From Flavobacterium agrisoli (GTDB lineage: Bacteria; Bacteroidota; Bacteroidia; Flavobacteriales; Flavobacteriaceae): DNA of 64,000 bases. The notes under the pieces were generated by a model. That model was not told the DNA's origin, did not search any database, and was given only the letters and a program-made list of their open reading frames with translations. How positions within the stretch are numbered: position 1 is the stretch's first letter; each line of letters begins with the position of its first letter. Both the position numbers and the translations under genes were made by a program. Positions 53,977 through 62,375 of this stretch are shown here, in pieces. The stretch covers positions 1-64,000 of the forward strand of contig NZ_JAEHFV010000006.1 in the NCBI RefSeq assembly GCF_016522065.1, in the 5' to 3' direction.

Positions 53977-53998
53977 TGTAATCGATTGCACAAATGTA
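53977..53998 (-). promoter_or_regulatory. LacI-type operator and -7 element of kduI operon
   Basis: Operator TGTAATCGATTGCA (53977-53990), one change from the palindrome. On the minus strand TACATTTG (53991-53998), a perfect TAnnTTTG, lies directly upstream. This is the same geometry as at 46404 and 57008. Confidence 0.78.
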
Positions 53999-54097
53999 AT
54001 TCTTTTAATATGATATTTCAAATACCTTTAGCGATATTCTTTTAGTATAACTTAACGATGTCAGAATATGTTGTTAATTTAGATTGAATTTAACCGT

Positions 54098-55423
54098 TTA
54101 TAATTCTACTTTTTTCATTTTCGGTACCAATAGGTGCATTATGAACCATGCTAACAGATACGAAAACCCGCAAATGCAAAACATTATAAAATATCCGGTT
54201 TCAATTTGACCTATCTTAGTGTAATAAACAAACATATTTTTTTGAATTAATAAGGTTAATAAAATTCCACCAAGTGCTCCAAACATTCCTCCTATTCCTG
54301 TTACTGATGCTGTTGCTTTTTTAGGAAACATGTCCGAAACAGTTGTAAAGATATTAGCACTCCAAGCTTGATGCGCTGATGTTGCTAATCCAATTACTAA
54401 AATGGCTAACCAAATGTTTGTTTTTCCTAAGTATTGAGCAAATATTACAGGAACAACGGCAAATGCATACAATAACATGCTTGTTTTTCTAGCTTTATAG
54501 GCTGACCAGTTATTGTTCATCAATCTTAATGGAAGCCACCCGCCTCCGATACTTCCTAAACTCGCAATAGTATATACTAATGCGCTTGGCCAAATAATCT
54601 CAGTTGCAGATAATTTGTATTCTTTCATTAAGAAATCTGGTAACCAGAATAAATAAAACCACCAAATAGGGTCTGTTAATAATTTTCCAATGGCAAAAGC
54701 CCAAGTCTGTTTGAATGATAGTAGTTGTAACCAACTTATTTTCTCCTTGTCCTCTATTTTTTCTTCATTTTTTGGTGTTTGGTCAGCGTTTATATATTGT
54801 AATTCAGCTGCTGAAAGTCTTTTTTGCTTTTCTGGAACTTCATATAAAACAAACCATAAAATTAGCCAAACGAATCCAACGATTCCTGTTAGGATGAATG
54901 CCCATTGCCAACCAAATTTTTCAGCAATTTGAGGTACTGTCAAAGGTACGATAATTGCACCAATGTTACTCCCTGAATTAAAAATACCGGTTGCCAATGC
55001 TCTCTCTTTTTGAGGAAACCATTCGGAAGTTGCTTTTATGGCAGCAGGAAAATTCCCAGCTTCTGTTACTCCTAAAAAGATACGGGCAATAATAAATCCT
55101 CCAGTTCCGGTTGCAATAGCGTGCGCAATTGCAGCTAAACTCCATAATCCTGTTGCTAAGGCGTAACCTATTTTGGTTCCCAGTTTGTCAATGATTCCAC
55201 CTGCCACTAACATCCCAAAAGCATAGGCGATTTTAAAAGCTACTTCGATATTCGAATAATCAATTACCTCTTGTTCAGGTGTCCAATTAAATGCTTCAGC
55301 TAAATAAGGGCGTATATAGCTAATGACATTTCGGTCTAAATAATTTACTGTAGTAGCAAAAAAAAGCAGACTACAAATAGTCCAACGGTATTTGCCTATT
55401 GAACTTGATGTATTAATGGTCAT
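54098..55423 (-). CDS. MFS transporter, hexuronate (ExuT-like), copy 1
   Basis: A 441-aa 12-helix MFS sugar-acid transporter. The N-terminus RWTICSLLFFATTVNYLDRNV is the ACS/ExuT signature. GVTEAGNFPAAIKATSEWFP and GIGGMFGALGGILL support the hexuronate:H+ symporter branch. Expected to import galacturonate/glucuronate from the periplasm. It follows the second copy by 107 bp with no promoter seen between, so they are probably co-transcribed. Confidence 0.85.
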   Translation of the reverse strand: MTINTSSSIGKYRWTICSLLFFATTVNYLDRNVISYIRPYLAEAFNWTPEQEVIDYSNIEVAFKIAYAFGMLVAGGIIDKLGTKIGYALATGLWSLAAIAHAIATGTGGFIIARIFLGVTEAGNFPAAIKATSEWFPQKERALATGIFNSGSNIGAIIVPLTVPQIAEKFGWQWAFILTGIVGFVWLILWFVLYEVPEKQKRLSAAELQYINADQTPKNEEKIEDKEKISWLQLLSFKQTWAFAIGKLLTDPIWWFYLFWLPDFLMKEYKLSATEIIWPSALVYTIASLGSIGGGWLPLRLMNNNWSAYKARKTSMLLYAFAVVPVIFAQYLGKTNIWLAILVIGLATSAHQAWSANIFTTVSDMFPKKATASVTGIGGMFGALGGILLTLLIQKNMFVYYTKIGQIETGYFIMFCICGFSYLLAWFIMHLLVPKMKKVEL

Positions 55424-55530
55424 TTTGTGGTTGGTTGGTTTTGGTTAATTATAGTTAGCTTAATTTGTATGATTTTTTAAATATTTATTACTGTTTATTT
55501 TTAATTTTAGCCAAAAAATTACCGATTTTT

Positions 55531-56976
55531 TTACAAGTCGGTAATTGGTGCGTATTTAGGAACTAATGATTTCATTACCGACCATCCGATTAAATAACAA
55601 ACGGCACAGATAGAAAATATAATGAAATAACCGGCTTCAATTCCTTCAAATCCCATAAAGAGCATGTTGCTTTCTTTAGAATAATCAAATAACATTCCAG
55701 AGCCTTTGTTAATTACTGTCGATCCGATACCTCCAGCTAATCCTCCAATTCCGGTAATGGTAGCAATGGCTTTTTTCGGGAACATATCCCCAACTGTTGT
55801 AAAAATATTGGCCGACCAAGCTTGGTGAGCCGCTCCTGCGATACCAATGATGATAACAGGTAGCCAATAGGAAATATGACCTAAAGGTTGAGCAACCAAG
55901 GCTAATAATGGGAAAAATGCAAAAATCAACATGGCTTTCATTCTTCCTTCATACGGATTCATTCCTTTTTTGTCAACAAAATAAGTTGGTAACCATCCTC
56001 CAATGATAGATAATAATGTAATCATGTATAATACAAAAAGAGGGAAGGCGGCTTGCGTAGAATCCATTCCGTAAACGGAACTTAAATATGCAGGTGTCCA
56101 AAATAAGAAAAACCACCAAACGCCATCCGTCATGAATTTACCAAAAGCAAATGCCCATGTTTGTTTGTATTTAAAACAATCTACTAACGAAACTTTAGTA
56201 GCGGTTTCGGCAACATAACCTTCCATTTTACTGTCGGCTAAAATATCTTGTTGGATGTATTCTAATTCAGATGTACTTACTCTTTTGTGTTTTTCTGGTT
56301 TTTCATAAATGAAAATCCAAAATCCCATCCAGATAAAACCTAATGCACCAATTATGATAAAAGCCATTTCCCATCCAAAAGATTCTGCAATAAACGGAAT
56401 GGTGATCGGGGCAGCTAAGGCACCTACAGTGGCGCCAGCGTTGAAAATACTTGTAGAAAAAGCGCGGTCTTTTTTAGGAAAATATTCGGCTGTTGTTTTA
56501 ATAGCAGCGGGAAAGTTTCCTGCTTCACCTACCGCTAAAACAAAACGAGCAAAAATGAATAGGGTAACACTTACGTTAATAATCAAAGCGGTGTCTTCAA
56601 CGGTGCTAATGGCTTCTTTGGCTCCTTCAAAACCTACGAACCAATTACCAGTTATGATTCCGGCTGTTGCAATTCCACAAAAAGCATGTAAACACGCTCC
56701 CAATGACCAAATTCCAATTGCCCAAAGAAATCCTTTTTTGGTATCCATCCAATCTACAAATTTTCCAGCGAACAAAAGTGATACGGCGTAAAATATTGAA
56801 AATAAAGCGGTGATGTTACCATAATCATTATTCGTCCAATGAAATTCAGGTGCTATAAAGTCGCTCCATGTAAGCGAAAGTACCTGACGATCAAGGTAGT
56901 TAATGGTAGTGGCAAAAAAAAGCATTGCACAAATTGTCCAGCGATAATTTCCAACGGATTTATTGGTTTGGGTCAT
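55531..56976 (-). CDS. MFS transporter, hexuronate (ExuT-like), copy 2
   Basis: A 481-aa paralogue with the same fingerprint (RWTICAMLFFATTINYLDRQV; GEAGNFPAAIKTTAEYFP) but two insertions, near residue 115 (FVGFEGAKEAISTVED) and near 445 (KGSGMLFDYSKESNM). It may take up a different uronate, or a 5-keto-4-deoxyuronate. It stands first in the transporter pair, immediately downstream of the best operator of the window. Confidence 0.85.
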   Translation of the reverse strand: MTQTNKSVGNYRWTICAMLFFATTINYLDRQVLSLTWSDFIAPEFHWTNNDYGNITALFSIFYAVSLLFAGKFVDWMDTKKGFLWAIGIWSLGACLHAFCGIATAGIITGNWFVGFEGAKEAISTVEDTALIINVSVTLFIFARFVLAVGEAGNFPAAIKTTAEYFPKKDRAFSTSIFNAGATVGALAAPITIPFIAESFGWEMAFIIIGALGFIWMGFWIFIYEKPEKHKRVSTSELEYIQQDILADSKMEGYVAETATKVSLVDCFKYKQTWAFAFGKFMTDGVWWFFLFWTPAYLSSVYGMDSTQAAFPLFVLYMITLLSIIGGWLPTYFVDKKGMNPYEGRMKAMLIFAFFPLLALVAQPLGHISYWLPVIIIGIAGAAHQAWSANIFTTVGDMFPKKAIATITGIGGLAGGIGSTVINKGSGMLFDYSKESNMLFMGFEGIEAGYFIIFSICAVCYLIGWSVMKSLVPKYAPITDL

Positions 56977-57007
56977 TGTTTTTTATGTTTTGATGGTTAA
57001 AATTAAA

Positions 57008-57030
57008 GTGTAATCGATTACACAAATATA
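57008..57030 (-). promoter_or_regulatory. perfect operator palindrome and -7 element of transporter pair
   Basis: GTGTAATCGATTACAC (57008-57023) is a perfect 16-bp palindrome. On the minus strand TATATTTG (57023-57030) abuts it and shares one base. A regulator bound here would block transcription start of the MFS genes. The rest of 56977-57224 is AT-rich without a gene. Confidence 0.8.
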
Positions 57031-57212
57031 GTTTATAAAATTTAATATCCAATTTTTTTGCATATTTTTTCAATTTGATATACAAAAATAGTGATTTAAG
57101 TAAAAAAATACATAATAAATTACGTTTTATGTTATGTAGTTAGTGTTATAAAAACATTTATTTTTTGAAAATTTGTGTTTTTTAAAATGGTTTAACCTAG
57201 CAGAACTTTTTT

Positions 57213-57220
57213 TAACTTTG
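57213..57220 (+). promoter_or_regulatory. -7 element of FAD-oxidoreductase gene, almost no leader
   Basis: TAACTTTG, a TAnnTTTG match, ends only four bases before the ATG at 57225. If used, the transcript would be leaderless or nearly so. Confidence 0.45.
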
Positions 57221-57224
57221 TGGC

Positions 57225-58811
57225 ATGCCAAAAGAGATTTTACTACAAGTTTCGCCTGAAACTGCTGCCGATACTGCTTTGTTAAAAGCAAACATATCAA
57301 AAAAAATGAATTTAGCTACAGCTGATATTGCGCATGTAGTGATTGTAAAGCGTTCTATTGATGCACGACAAAAAAGCGTAAAAATAAACCTTAAAGTTAA
57401 TGTTTACGTAAATGGTGAATCTTTTGAGACACATAAAATTAAATTACCCGAATATAAAGATGTAGCTGAAAAACAAGCGGTCATTGTAGTAGGAGCTGGT
57501 CCTGCAGGTTTGTTTGCTGCTTTACAATTGATAGAATTGGGCCTACGTCCGATAGTGGTTGAAAGAGGAAAAGATGTGCGAGGAAGAAGACGTGATTTAA
57601 AGGCAATTAATCGGGATCATATTGTAAACGAAGACTCTAATTATTGTTTTGGCGAAGGTGGCGCAGGAACTTATTCCGATGGGAAATTGTATACTCGCTC
57701 TAAAAAACGGGGCGATGTTACACGGATTTTAGAGTTATTGGTTGCTTTTGGAGCAAATCCCGATATTTTAGTGGATGCCCATCCGCATATTGGGACTAAT
57801 AAATTACCCCAAATTATAGAAGATATTCGTGAAAAAATCAAGGAGTTTGGTGGACAAGTTTTGTTTGATACCAGAGTAGTTGATATTCTGTTGAAAAATA
57901 ACGAAGTGCAAGGAGTGCTGACACAAAATGGCGATGTTATTGAAGCTAATAAATTGATTTTGGCTACAGGACATTCTGCTCGTGATGTTTTTGAAATGTT
58001 ACACGCTAAAGATATTTTGATCGAAGCCAAACCTTTTGCCTTAGGAGTACGAGCCGAGCATCCTCAAGCTTTAATTGATCAAATACAATATAGTTGTGAT
58101 TACCGTGGGGCGTTTTTGCCTCCCGCCCCTTATTCTATAGTAAAGCAAGTAAATGGTCGTGGCATGTACTCTTTTTGTATGTGTCCCGGGGGTGTCATCG
58201 CTCCCTGTGCTACAAGTCCGGGCGAGGTGGTTACCAATGGATGGTCGCCCTCTAAACGCGATCAAGCTACGGCTAATTCGGGGATTGTGGTGGAATTAAA
58301 ACTAGAAGATTTTAAACCTTTCGCAAAATATGGTCCGTTAGCAGGAATGGCTTTTCAAAAAAGTATTGAACAAAAAGCATGGCATGTAGCAGGCGGTTCT
58401 TTTGATAATCTCGAATCGCAAAATAGCCAATGTGTACCTGCGCAAAAAATGATTGACTTTACAAAAGGAAAAGTATCTGCTGAAATTCCTAAAACATCCT
58501 ATGTTCCTGGAACTACTTCGGTAGAATTAGGTGCTGTTTTTCCTGGTTTTTTGACTCAAATATTGCGACAAGGGTTTACTGATTTCGGTAAATCGATGAA
58601 AGGTTATTTAACGAATGAAGCGGTTTTGCATGGACCAGAGAGCAGAACTTCGTCACCAGTTCGCATTCCACGAGATTCGGTTACGCTCGAGCATCTTCAA
58701 ATTAAAGGCCTTTATCCTTGTGGGGAGGGAGCGGGTTATGCTGGTGGAATTATTTCGGCAGCTATAGATGGCGAAAAGTGTGCTTTAATGGTTGCAGCAG
58801 CATTAAAGTAA
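57225..58811 (+). CDS. FAD-dependent oxidoreductase (YtfP-like, uncharacterised dehydrogenase family)
   Basis: A 528-aa protein with an N-terminal ferredoxin-like RNA-binding-type fold (residues 1-80) and an FAD domain beginning VIVVGAGPAGLFAALQL (GxGxxG, near residue 90). Later motifs are NYCFGEGGAGTYSDGKLYT, ATGHSARDVFEMLH and GLYPCGEGAGYAGGI near 495. These are features of a broad family of FAD enzymes often annotated as NAD(FAD)-utilising dehydrogenase. The substrate is not known. No link to uronate genes is evident apart from position. Confidence 0.85.
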   Translation: MPKEILLQVSPETAADTALLKANISKKMNLATADIAHVVIVKRSIDARQKSVKINLKVNVYVNGESFETHKIKLPEYKDVAEKQAVIVVGAGPAGLFAALQLIELGLRPIVVERGKDVRGRRRDLKAINRDHIVNEDSNYCFGEGGAGTYSDGKLYTRSKKRGDVTRILELLVAFGANPDILVDAHPHIGTNKLPQIIEDIREKIKEFGGQVLFDTRVVDILLKNNEVQGVLTQNGDVIEANKLILATGHSARDVFEMLHAKDILIEAKPFALGVRAEHPQALIDQIQYSCDYRGAFLPPAPYSIVKQVNGRGMYSFCMCPGGVIAPCATSPGEVVTNGWSPSKRDQATANSGIVVELKLEDFKPFAKYGPLAGMAFQKSIEQKAWHVAGGSFDNLESQNSQCVPAQKMIDFTKGKVSAEIPKTSYVPGTTSVELGAVFPGFLTQILRQGFTDFGKSMKGYLTNEAVLHGPESRTSSPVRIPRDSVTLEHLQIKGLYPCGEGAGYAGGIISAAIDGEKCALMVAAALK

Positions 58812-58921
58812 AAAATATACTCCCTTATTTAAAAAAAAAACAGCTCTTTAGGATATTAATTGCTGATTTTGATACCTAATTTATCCTGTTATACTCTTAT
58901 AATTTCATTTGCGCTATTCTA

Positions 58922-58935
58922 TGTAATCGATTTCA
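58922..58935. promoter_or_regulatory. LacI-type operator upstream of PL7-like lyase gene
   Basis: TGTAATCGATTTCA, one change from the palindrome, 277 bp before the start codon and about 140 bp before the nearest -7 match. This is unlike the tight geometry at the other minus-strand sites, so a different (activating or distal) mode, or chance, is possible. Confidence 0.55.
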
Positions 58936-59071
58936 TTGGTAATATCGTAATTTTAGATTTAAAACTCCTATCATTTTTGTGATATTTATTTCGTTATTTG
59001 TTTTTTATTGTGTTTTTATTATTTAATTTTAAAAATAATCGGATAGTTTTTTTAATTATTCTCAAAAAATA

Positions 59072-59079
59072 TATATTTG
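59072..59079 (+). promoter_or_regulatory. putative -7 element of PL7-like gene
   Basis: TATATTTG, TAnnTTTG match, 133 bases before the ATG at 59213, leaving a long AT-rich leader. Confidence 0.4.
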
Positions 59080-59212
59080 AAACCAAATAAAGCTCCATAA
59101 AAATGGTAAAAATGGATTGTTTGTATTTCGGTATAATATATATGCAATTTTATTTTTACCCTTTTTTAAGTTTTTCAAAAACAACTTAATTAACCTTTTA
59201 AAGTAACCTACA

Positions 59213-60022
59213 ATGAAAAAAATGAACATCTGTTGGTGTTTTTTACTGACATTATGCATGGGATTAGTGCATGCTCAAAAAACACCTAAAATCGATTTGT
59301 CTTTATGGAAATTATCTATTCCAGAAGGTTCAACCAAAACCTTTAAAGCACCCAAATTATTAGACTACGCTAATGATAAGGATATTCAGAAGTATATGTT
59401 TAATGATCTGAATGATAAGTCATTAGTGTTTTATTCTTTTCCTTCAATTAAATCAAAGAGGCCTTATACCAAAACCGAGTTGAAAGAACAAAATTCATTT
59501 GGAAGTGATATTGGGTGGACATTTAAAGAGGGTGCAAAATTGAAAATTGTTGCTCGAATGGGTGATATTTCTAAAAAGAACGATAAAAATCCGCGAGTGA
59601 TTTTTGTACAAATTGGTGGCAGAATTTCGGACGACCAAGCTAATTTAATTGGAGCCAGCGATAATGATGCGCCTGCCATTTTGAAAGTTTATTGGGATAA
59701 TGGATATATCAAATTGCGCTCAAAAAAACTTAAAAATGGTGTTGTTGGAAATGATATTTATAGAGAAGATTCTTGGGAAGATGACGATGGCTATACTTTT
59801 AAAGATAAAGTAGATCAAGATAAATTTACGTTTGAAATTGAAATTACAGACGGTAAAATGGAGGTGACACTTAATAAAAGAGAAACCAAAGAATATTCAG
59901 GTATTAACTACCAAAAATGGAATAATTTTGATAATTATTTCACTGTGGGTTGTAACTTACAAAGTGAAGAAGTTGGCTCTTTTGCTAACATGAAATTTTA
60001 TACGTTAGAAGTAACTCACTAG
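59213..60022 (+). CDS. polysaccharide lyase family 7-like secreted protein with diverged active-site motifs
   Basis: A 269-aa protein with signal peptide KKMNICWCFLLTLCMGLVHAQ and a beta-jelly-roll lyase domain. PL7 alginate lyases carry R-S/T-E-L, Q-I/V-H and Y-F-K-A-G-x-Y-x-Q motifs. Here they appear as T-K-T-E-L-K-E (86-92, Arg replaced by Lys 87), V-Q-I-G-G (132-136, Gly 135 where His is expected) and N-Y-F-T-V-G-C-N-L-Q (241-250). The retained Gln 133 and Tyr 242 argue for a functional but altered enzyme, or a binding protein. The upstream uronate-type operator suggests a polyuronide substrate. Its specificity is unknown. Confidence 0.7.
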   Translation: MKKMNICWCFLLTLCMGLVHAQKTPKIDLSLWKLSIPEGSTKTFKAPKLLDYANDKDIQKYMFNDLNDKSLVFYSFPSIKSKRPYTKTELKEQNSFGSDIGWTFKEGAKLKIVARMGDISKKNDKNPRVIFVQIGGRISDDQANLIGASDNDAPAILKVYWDNGYIKLRSKKLKNGVVGNDIYREDSWEDDDGYTFKDKVDQDKFTFEIEITDGKMEVTLNKRETKEYSGINYQKWNNFDNYFTVGCNLQSEEVGSFANMKFYTLEVTH

Positions 60023-60039
60023 GAGAATTATTCTTCTGT

Positions 60040-60081
60040 AAAAAAAGATTGAATTCTAATTTAGGAATTCAATCTTTTTTT
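60040..60081. terminator. bidirectional terminator between PL7-like gene and msrA
   Basis: A 10-bp stem GATTGAATTC/GAATTCAATC (60047-60056 with 60065-60074), loop of 8, flanked by A7 and T7 so that it works on both strands. It overlaps the last four codons and stop of msrA. Confidence 0.88.
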
Positions 60082-60698
60082 ATTTTGTCTTTAAATATTT
60101 TTTCAAATTTATCCATTTTAGGCTGAATCACCATTCGGCAATAAGGCTGATTCGGGTTGTTTTTGAAATAATCTTGATGATAGTCTTCGGCAATATAAAA
60201 CTTGGTGAGGGGCACTACTTGTGTGGTGATTGCATTCTGAAATGCTTTTGCTTTGGTTAACTCGGTGATTATGTTTTCAGCTGTTTTTTTTTGAGTCGCA
60301 TTGCTGTACAAAATAATTGATCGGTATTGAGTTCCTATATCGGCTCCTTGTCGGTTTAGTGTAGTCGGATCGTGAACAGTAAAAAAAACTTTCAAAATTT
60401 CCTCGAGACTTATTTTTGATTCATCGTACTTAATTTGAACTACTTCGGCATGTCCGGTGGTGCCGGTACAAACTTCTTCGTAAGTCGGGTTGGCAGTTTG
60501 TCCGCCGGCAAAACCAGCAACTACCGATTTTACCCCAATCAAATCTTCGTAAAGGGCTTCTACACACCAATAGCAACCGCCTCCCAGCGTGATGGTTGAG
60601 AATTTTTTTTCTGTTGTTTTGTTTTCTTTTTCTGTTTTGCCTTGGGCACAAGCGCTAGCAGTTATTAACAAAATTAAAAATAATATAGATTTTTTCAT
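60069..60698 (-). CDS. msrA: peptide methionine sulfoxide reductase MsrA, exported lipoprotein form
   Basis: Reduces Met-S-sulfoxide in proteins. Signal/lipobox KKSILFLILLITASACAQG gives an anchored, periplasmic enzyme. The catalytic motif GGGCYWCVEALYEDLIGV (residues ~41-58), family text GFAGGQTANPTYEEVCTG, HAEVVQIKYD and ADIGTQYRS are intact. It follows msrB (4 bp) in the same transcription unit, so both diastereomers of MetSO are handled in the envelope. Confidence 0.94.
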   Translation of the reverse strand: MKKSILFLILLITASACAQGKTEKENKTTEKKFSTITLGGGCYWCVEALYEDLIGVKSVVAGFAGGQTANPTYEEVCTGTTGHAEVVQIKYDESKISLEEILKVFFTVHDPTTLNRQGADIGTQYRSIILYSNATQKKTAENIITELTKAKAFQNAITTQVVPLTKFYIAEDYHQDYFKNNPNQPYCRMVIQPKMDKFEKIFKDKIKKD

Positions 60699-60702
60699 TG
60701 GT

Positions 60703-61251
60703 TTACATTTTGTCTGGTATAAAATCGAGTGCGATTGAATTCATGCAATATCGTTTTCCGGTTGGTTTTGGCCCGTCATCAAACAAATGACCTAAATGAC
60801 CGCCGCATCTTCCGCATAAAGCTTCAATTCGTTCCATGCCAATTGAATTGTCTTCCCGAAAAACGATGCTTTTTTTGTTTTCTTGTTCAAAAAAACTGGG
60901 CCACCCACAGCTGCTCGCAAATTTTGCTGTCGATTTAAAAAGTAAGTTTCCGCACGAAGCACAGTAATAGGTTCCTTTTGTATCGGCATCCCAATATTTT
61001 CCTGTAAAAGGCCGTTCGGTATCTGCCTCACGCATCACTGCATACACATCAGCAGGTAATACTTTCTTCCATTCCGAATTCGGAATGTTGATTTTAGAGG
61101 TATCCGTATTAGAATAGTACGGGTTATTTGGCTTTGAAATAACATTTGCAGTCGTTGTTTTTATGGTTTTATCTTTTTTTTGACCACAAGCTTGAAAAGC
61201 GAAAGTTATTACAAAAGTTAAAAAAAACAGTAAAGAAAATTTCGATTTCAT
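60703..61251 (-). CDS. msrB: peptide methionine sulfoxide reductase MsrB, exported lipoprotein form
   Basis: Reduces Met-R-sulfoxide. Signal KSKFSLLFFLTFVITFAFQACG with a lipobox-like FQAC. The Zn-binding pairs C-A-S-C and C-G-R-C, the SSCGWPSF stretch, GHLGHLFDDGP and the catalytic Cys in GKRYCMNS are all present. 182 aa. Transcribed with msrA. Residues 24-60 are a variable linker. Confidence 0.93.
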   Translation of the reverse strand: MKSKFSLLFFLTFVITFAFQACGQKKDKTIKTTTANVISKPNNPYYSNTDTSKINIPNSEWKKVLPADVYAVMREADTERPFTGKYWDADTKGTYYCASCGNLLFKSTAKFASSCGWPSFFEQENKKSIVFREDNSIGMERIEALCGRCGGHLGHLFDDGPKPTGKRYCMNSIALDFIPDKM

Positions 61252-61397
61252 ATTAGTTTATCGGGTGATTTAATACTCTTTTAAGGAGTTGATAATTGGT
61301 GAATTGAAAGTTAAGTAAAACCCTAAAAACGGTATTAAAGGGCTAAGTTAAACTTATCACAAACTTTAAATTGACTTTATAGAAGCTTCTTTTTTCG

Positions 61398-61405
61398 TAT
61401 TTTTG
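61398..61405 (+). promoter_or_regulatory. -7 element of idi
   Basis: TATTTTTG, a perfect TAnnTTTG, 19 bases before ATG 61424. It covers the alternative TTG codon at 61403, so that codon is not the start. No -33 box at standard distance. Confidence 0.5.
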
Positions 61406-61423
61406 TTAAGTACAATTATGATT

Positions 61424-61951
61424 ATGATAGAAGAAAAAGTAATTCTAGTTAACACCAACGACGAGCCAATTGGTCTCATGCCCAAGCTAGAAGCGCACGA
61501 AAAAGCACTGTTACATCGCGCTTTTTCTGTTTTTATTTTAAATGATAAAAACGAAATAATGTTACAACAACGCGCGCATCAAAAATACCATTCGCCTTTA
61601 CTTTGGACAAATACATGTTGTAGTCACCAACGTGAGGGTGAAAGTAATTTGGAAGCAGGTCAAAGACGATTGTTTGAGGAAATGGGTTTTAAAACCGAAT
61701 TGAAAGAATTGTTCCATTTTATATACAAAGCGCCTTTCGATAACGGTTTAACCGAGCATGAGTTGGATCATGTTATGATTGGCTATTACAATTCAGAACC
61801 GGTGATTAATACCGAAGAAGTAGAGTCTTGGAAATGGATGAAGATTGAGGATATTAAAGCCGATTTAGAGAAAAAACCCGAAATGTACACGGTTTGGTTT
61901 AAAATTATTTTTGACGAATTTTATCATTATCTAGAAGAACACAAGCTTTAA
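61424..61951 (+). CDS. idi: isopentenyl-diphosphate delta-isomerase, type I
   Basis: A Nudix-family enzyme that interconverts IPP and DMAPP. Active-site text TNTCCSHQREGESNLEAGQR (Cys and metal-binding His) followed by RRLFEEMGFKTEL (Nudix box-like with Glu) and ELDHVMIGYY (Glu/His). 175 aa from ATG 61424. Earlier in-frame starts at 61403 and 61418 exist, but the first falls in the -7 element. Neighbouring queD and the peroxiredoxin follow at 13 bp and 0 bp. Confidence 0.92.
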   Translation: MIEEKVILVNTNDEPIGLMPKLEAHEKALLHRAFSVFILNDKNEIMLQQRAHQKYHSPLLWTNTCCSHQREGESNLEAGQRRLFEEMGFKTELKELFHFIYKAPFDNGLTEHELDHVMIGYYNSEPVINTEEVESWKWMKIEDIKADLEKKPEMYTVWFKIIFDEFYHYLEEHKL

Positions 61952-61964
61952 AAGAATCCGAATT

Positions 61965-62375
61965 ATGAAAGTTACTCTGTCACGTAAGACTCATTTTAAT
62001 GCTGCACATCGTTTGTATCGAAAGGATTGGTCTTTTGAAAAAAATGAAGCTGTTTTTGGAAAGTGTAATAATCCAAATTATCATGGACATAATTATGAAT
62101 TGATTTCGAGTGTAACTGGAATGGTGGATCCTGAAACCGGTTTTGTGATGGATGTTAAAGAATTGGCTACCATTTTATACGAAGAAGTAGAACTGCCTTT
62201 TGATCATAAAAATTTGAATCTTGATGTGGCCGAATTTGAAAACCTCAATCCCACAGCCGAACATATTGCTTATGTAATTTGGAATAAAGTCAAAAACAGG
62301 TTAAAAGCCGATTTTGATTTAGAAATAGTTTTATTTGAAACTGCACGGAATTTTGTAACCTATAAAGGAGAATAA
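61965..62375 (+). CDS. queD: 6-carboxy-5,6,7,8-tetrahydropterin synthase (QueD) / 6-pyruvoyl-tetrahydropterin synthase family
   Basis: Second step of queuosine/preQ0 synthesis. Zn ligands are HFNAAHRL (first His) and NYHGHNYEL (His pair). The catalytic Cys stands in FGKCNNPNYHG, and later DHKNLN and FETARNFV close the fold. 136 aa. A pterin role (PTPS) is also possible by family. Adjacent to the peroxiredoxin with no gap. Confidence 0.85.
   Translation: MKVTLSRKTHFNAAHRLYRKDWSFEKNEAVFGKCNNPNYHGHNYELISSVTGMVDPETGFVMDVKELATILYEEVELPFDHKNLNLDVAEFENLNPTAEHIAYVIWNKVKNRLKADFDLEIVLFETARNFVTYKGE

Larger units (their letters stand above)
58812..59212. other. 401-bp AT-rich leader/intergenic region of PL7-like gene
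   Basis: Contains a TGTAATCGATTACA-like operator at 58922-58935 and a -7 element TATATTTG at 59072-59079. Otherwise it is AT-rich with long T/A runs and no coding signal. The leader from the putative start to the ATG is over 120 bases long. Confidence 0.6.
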
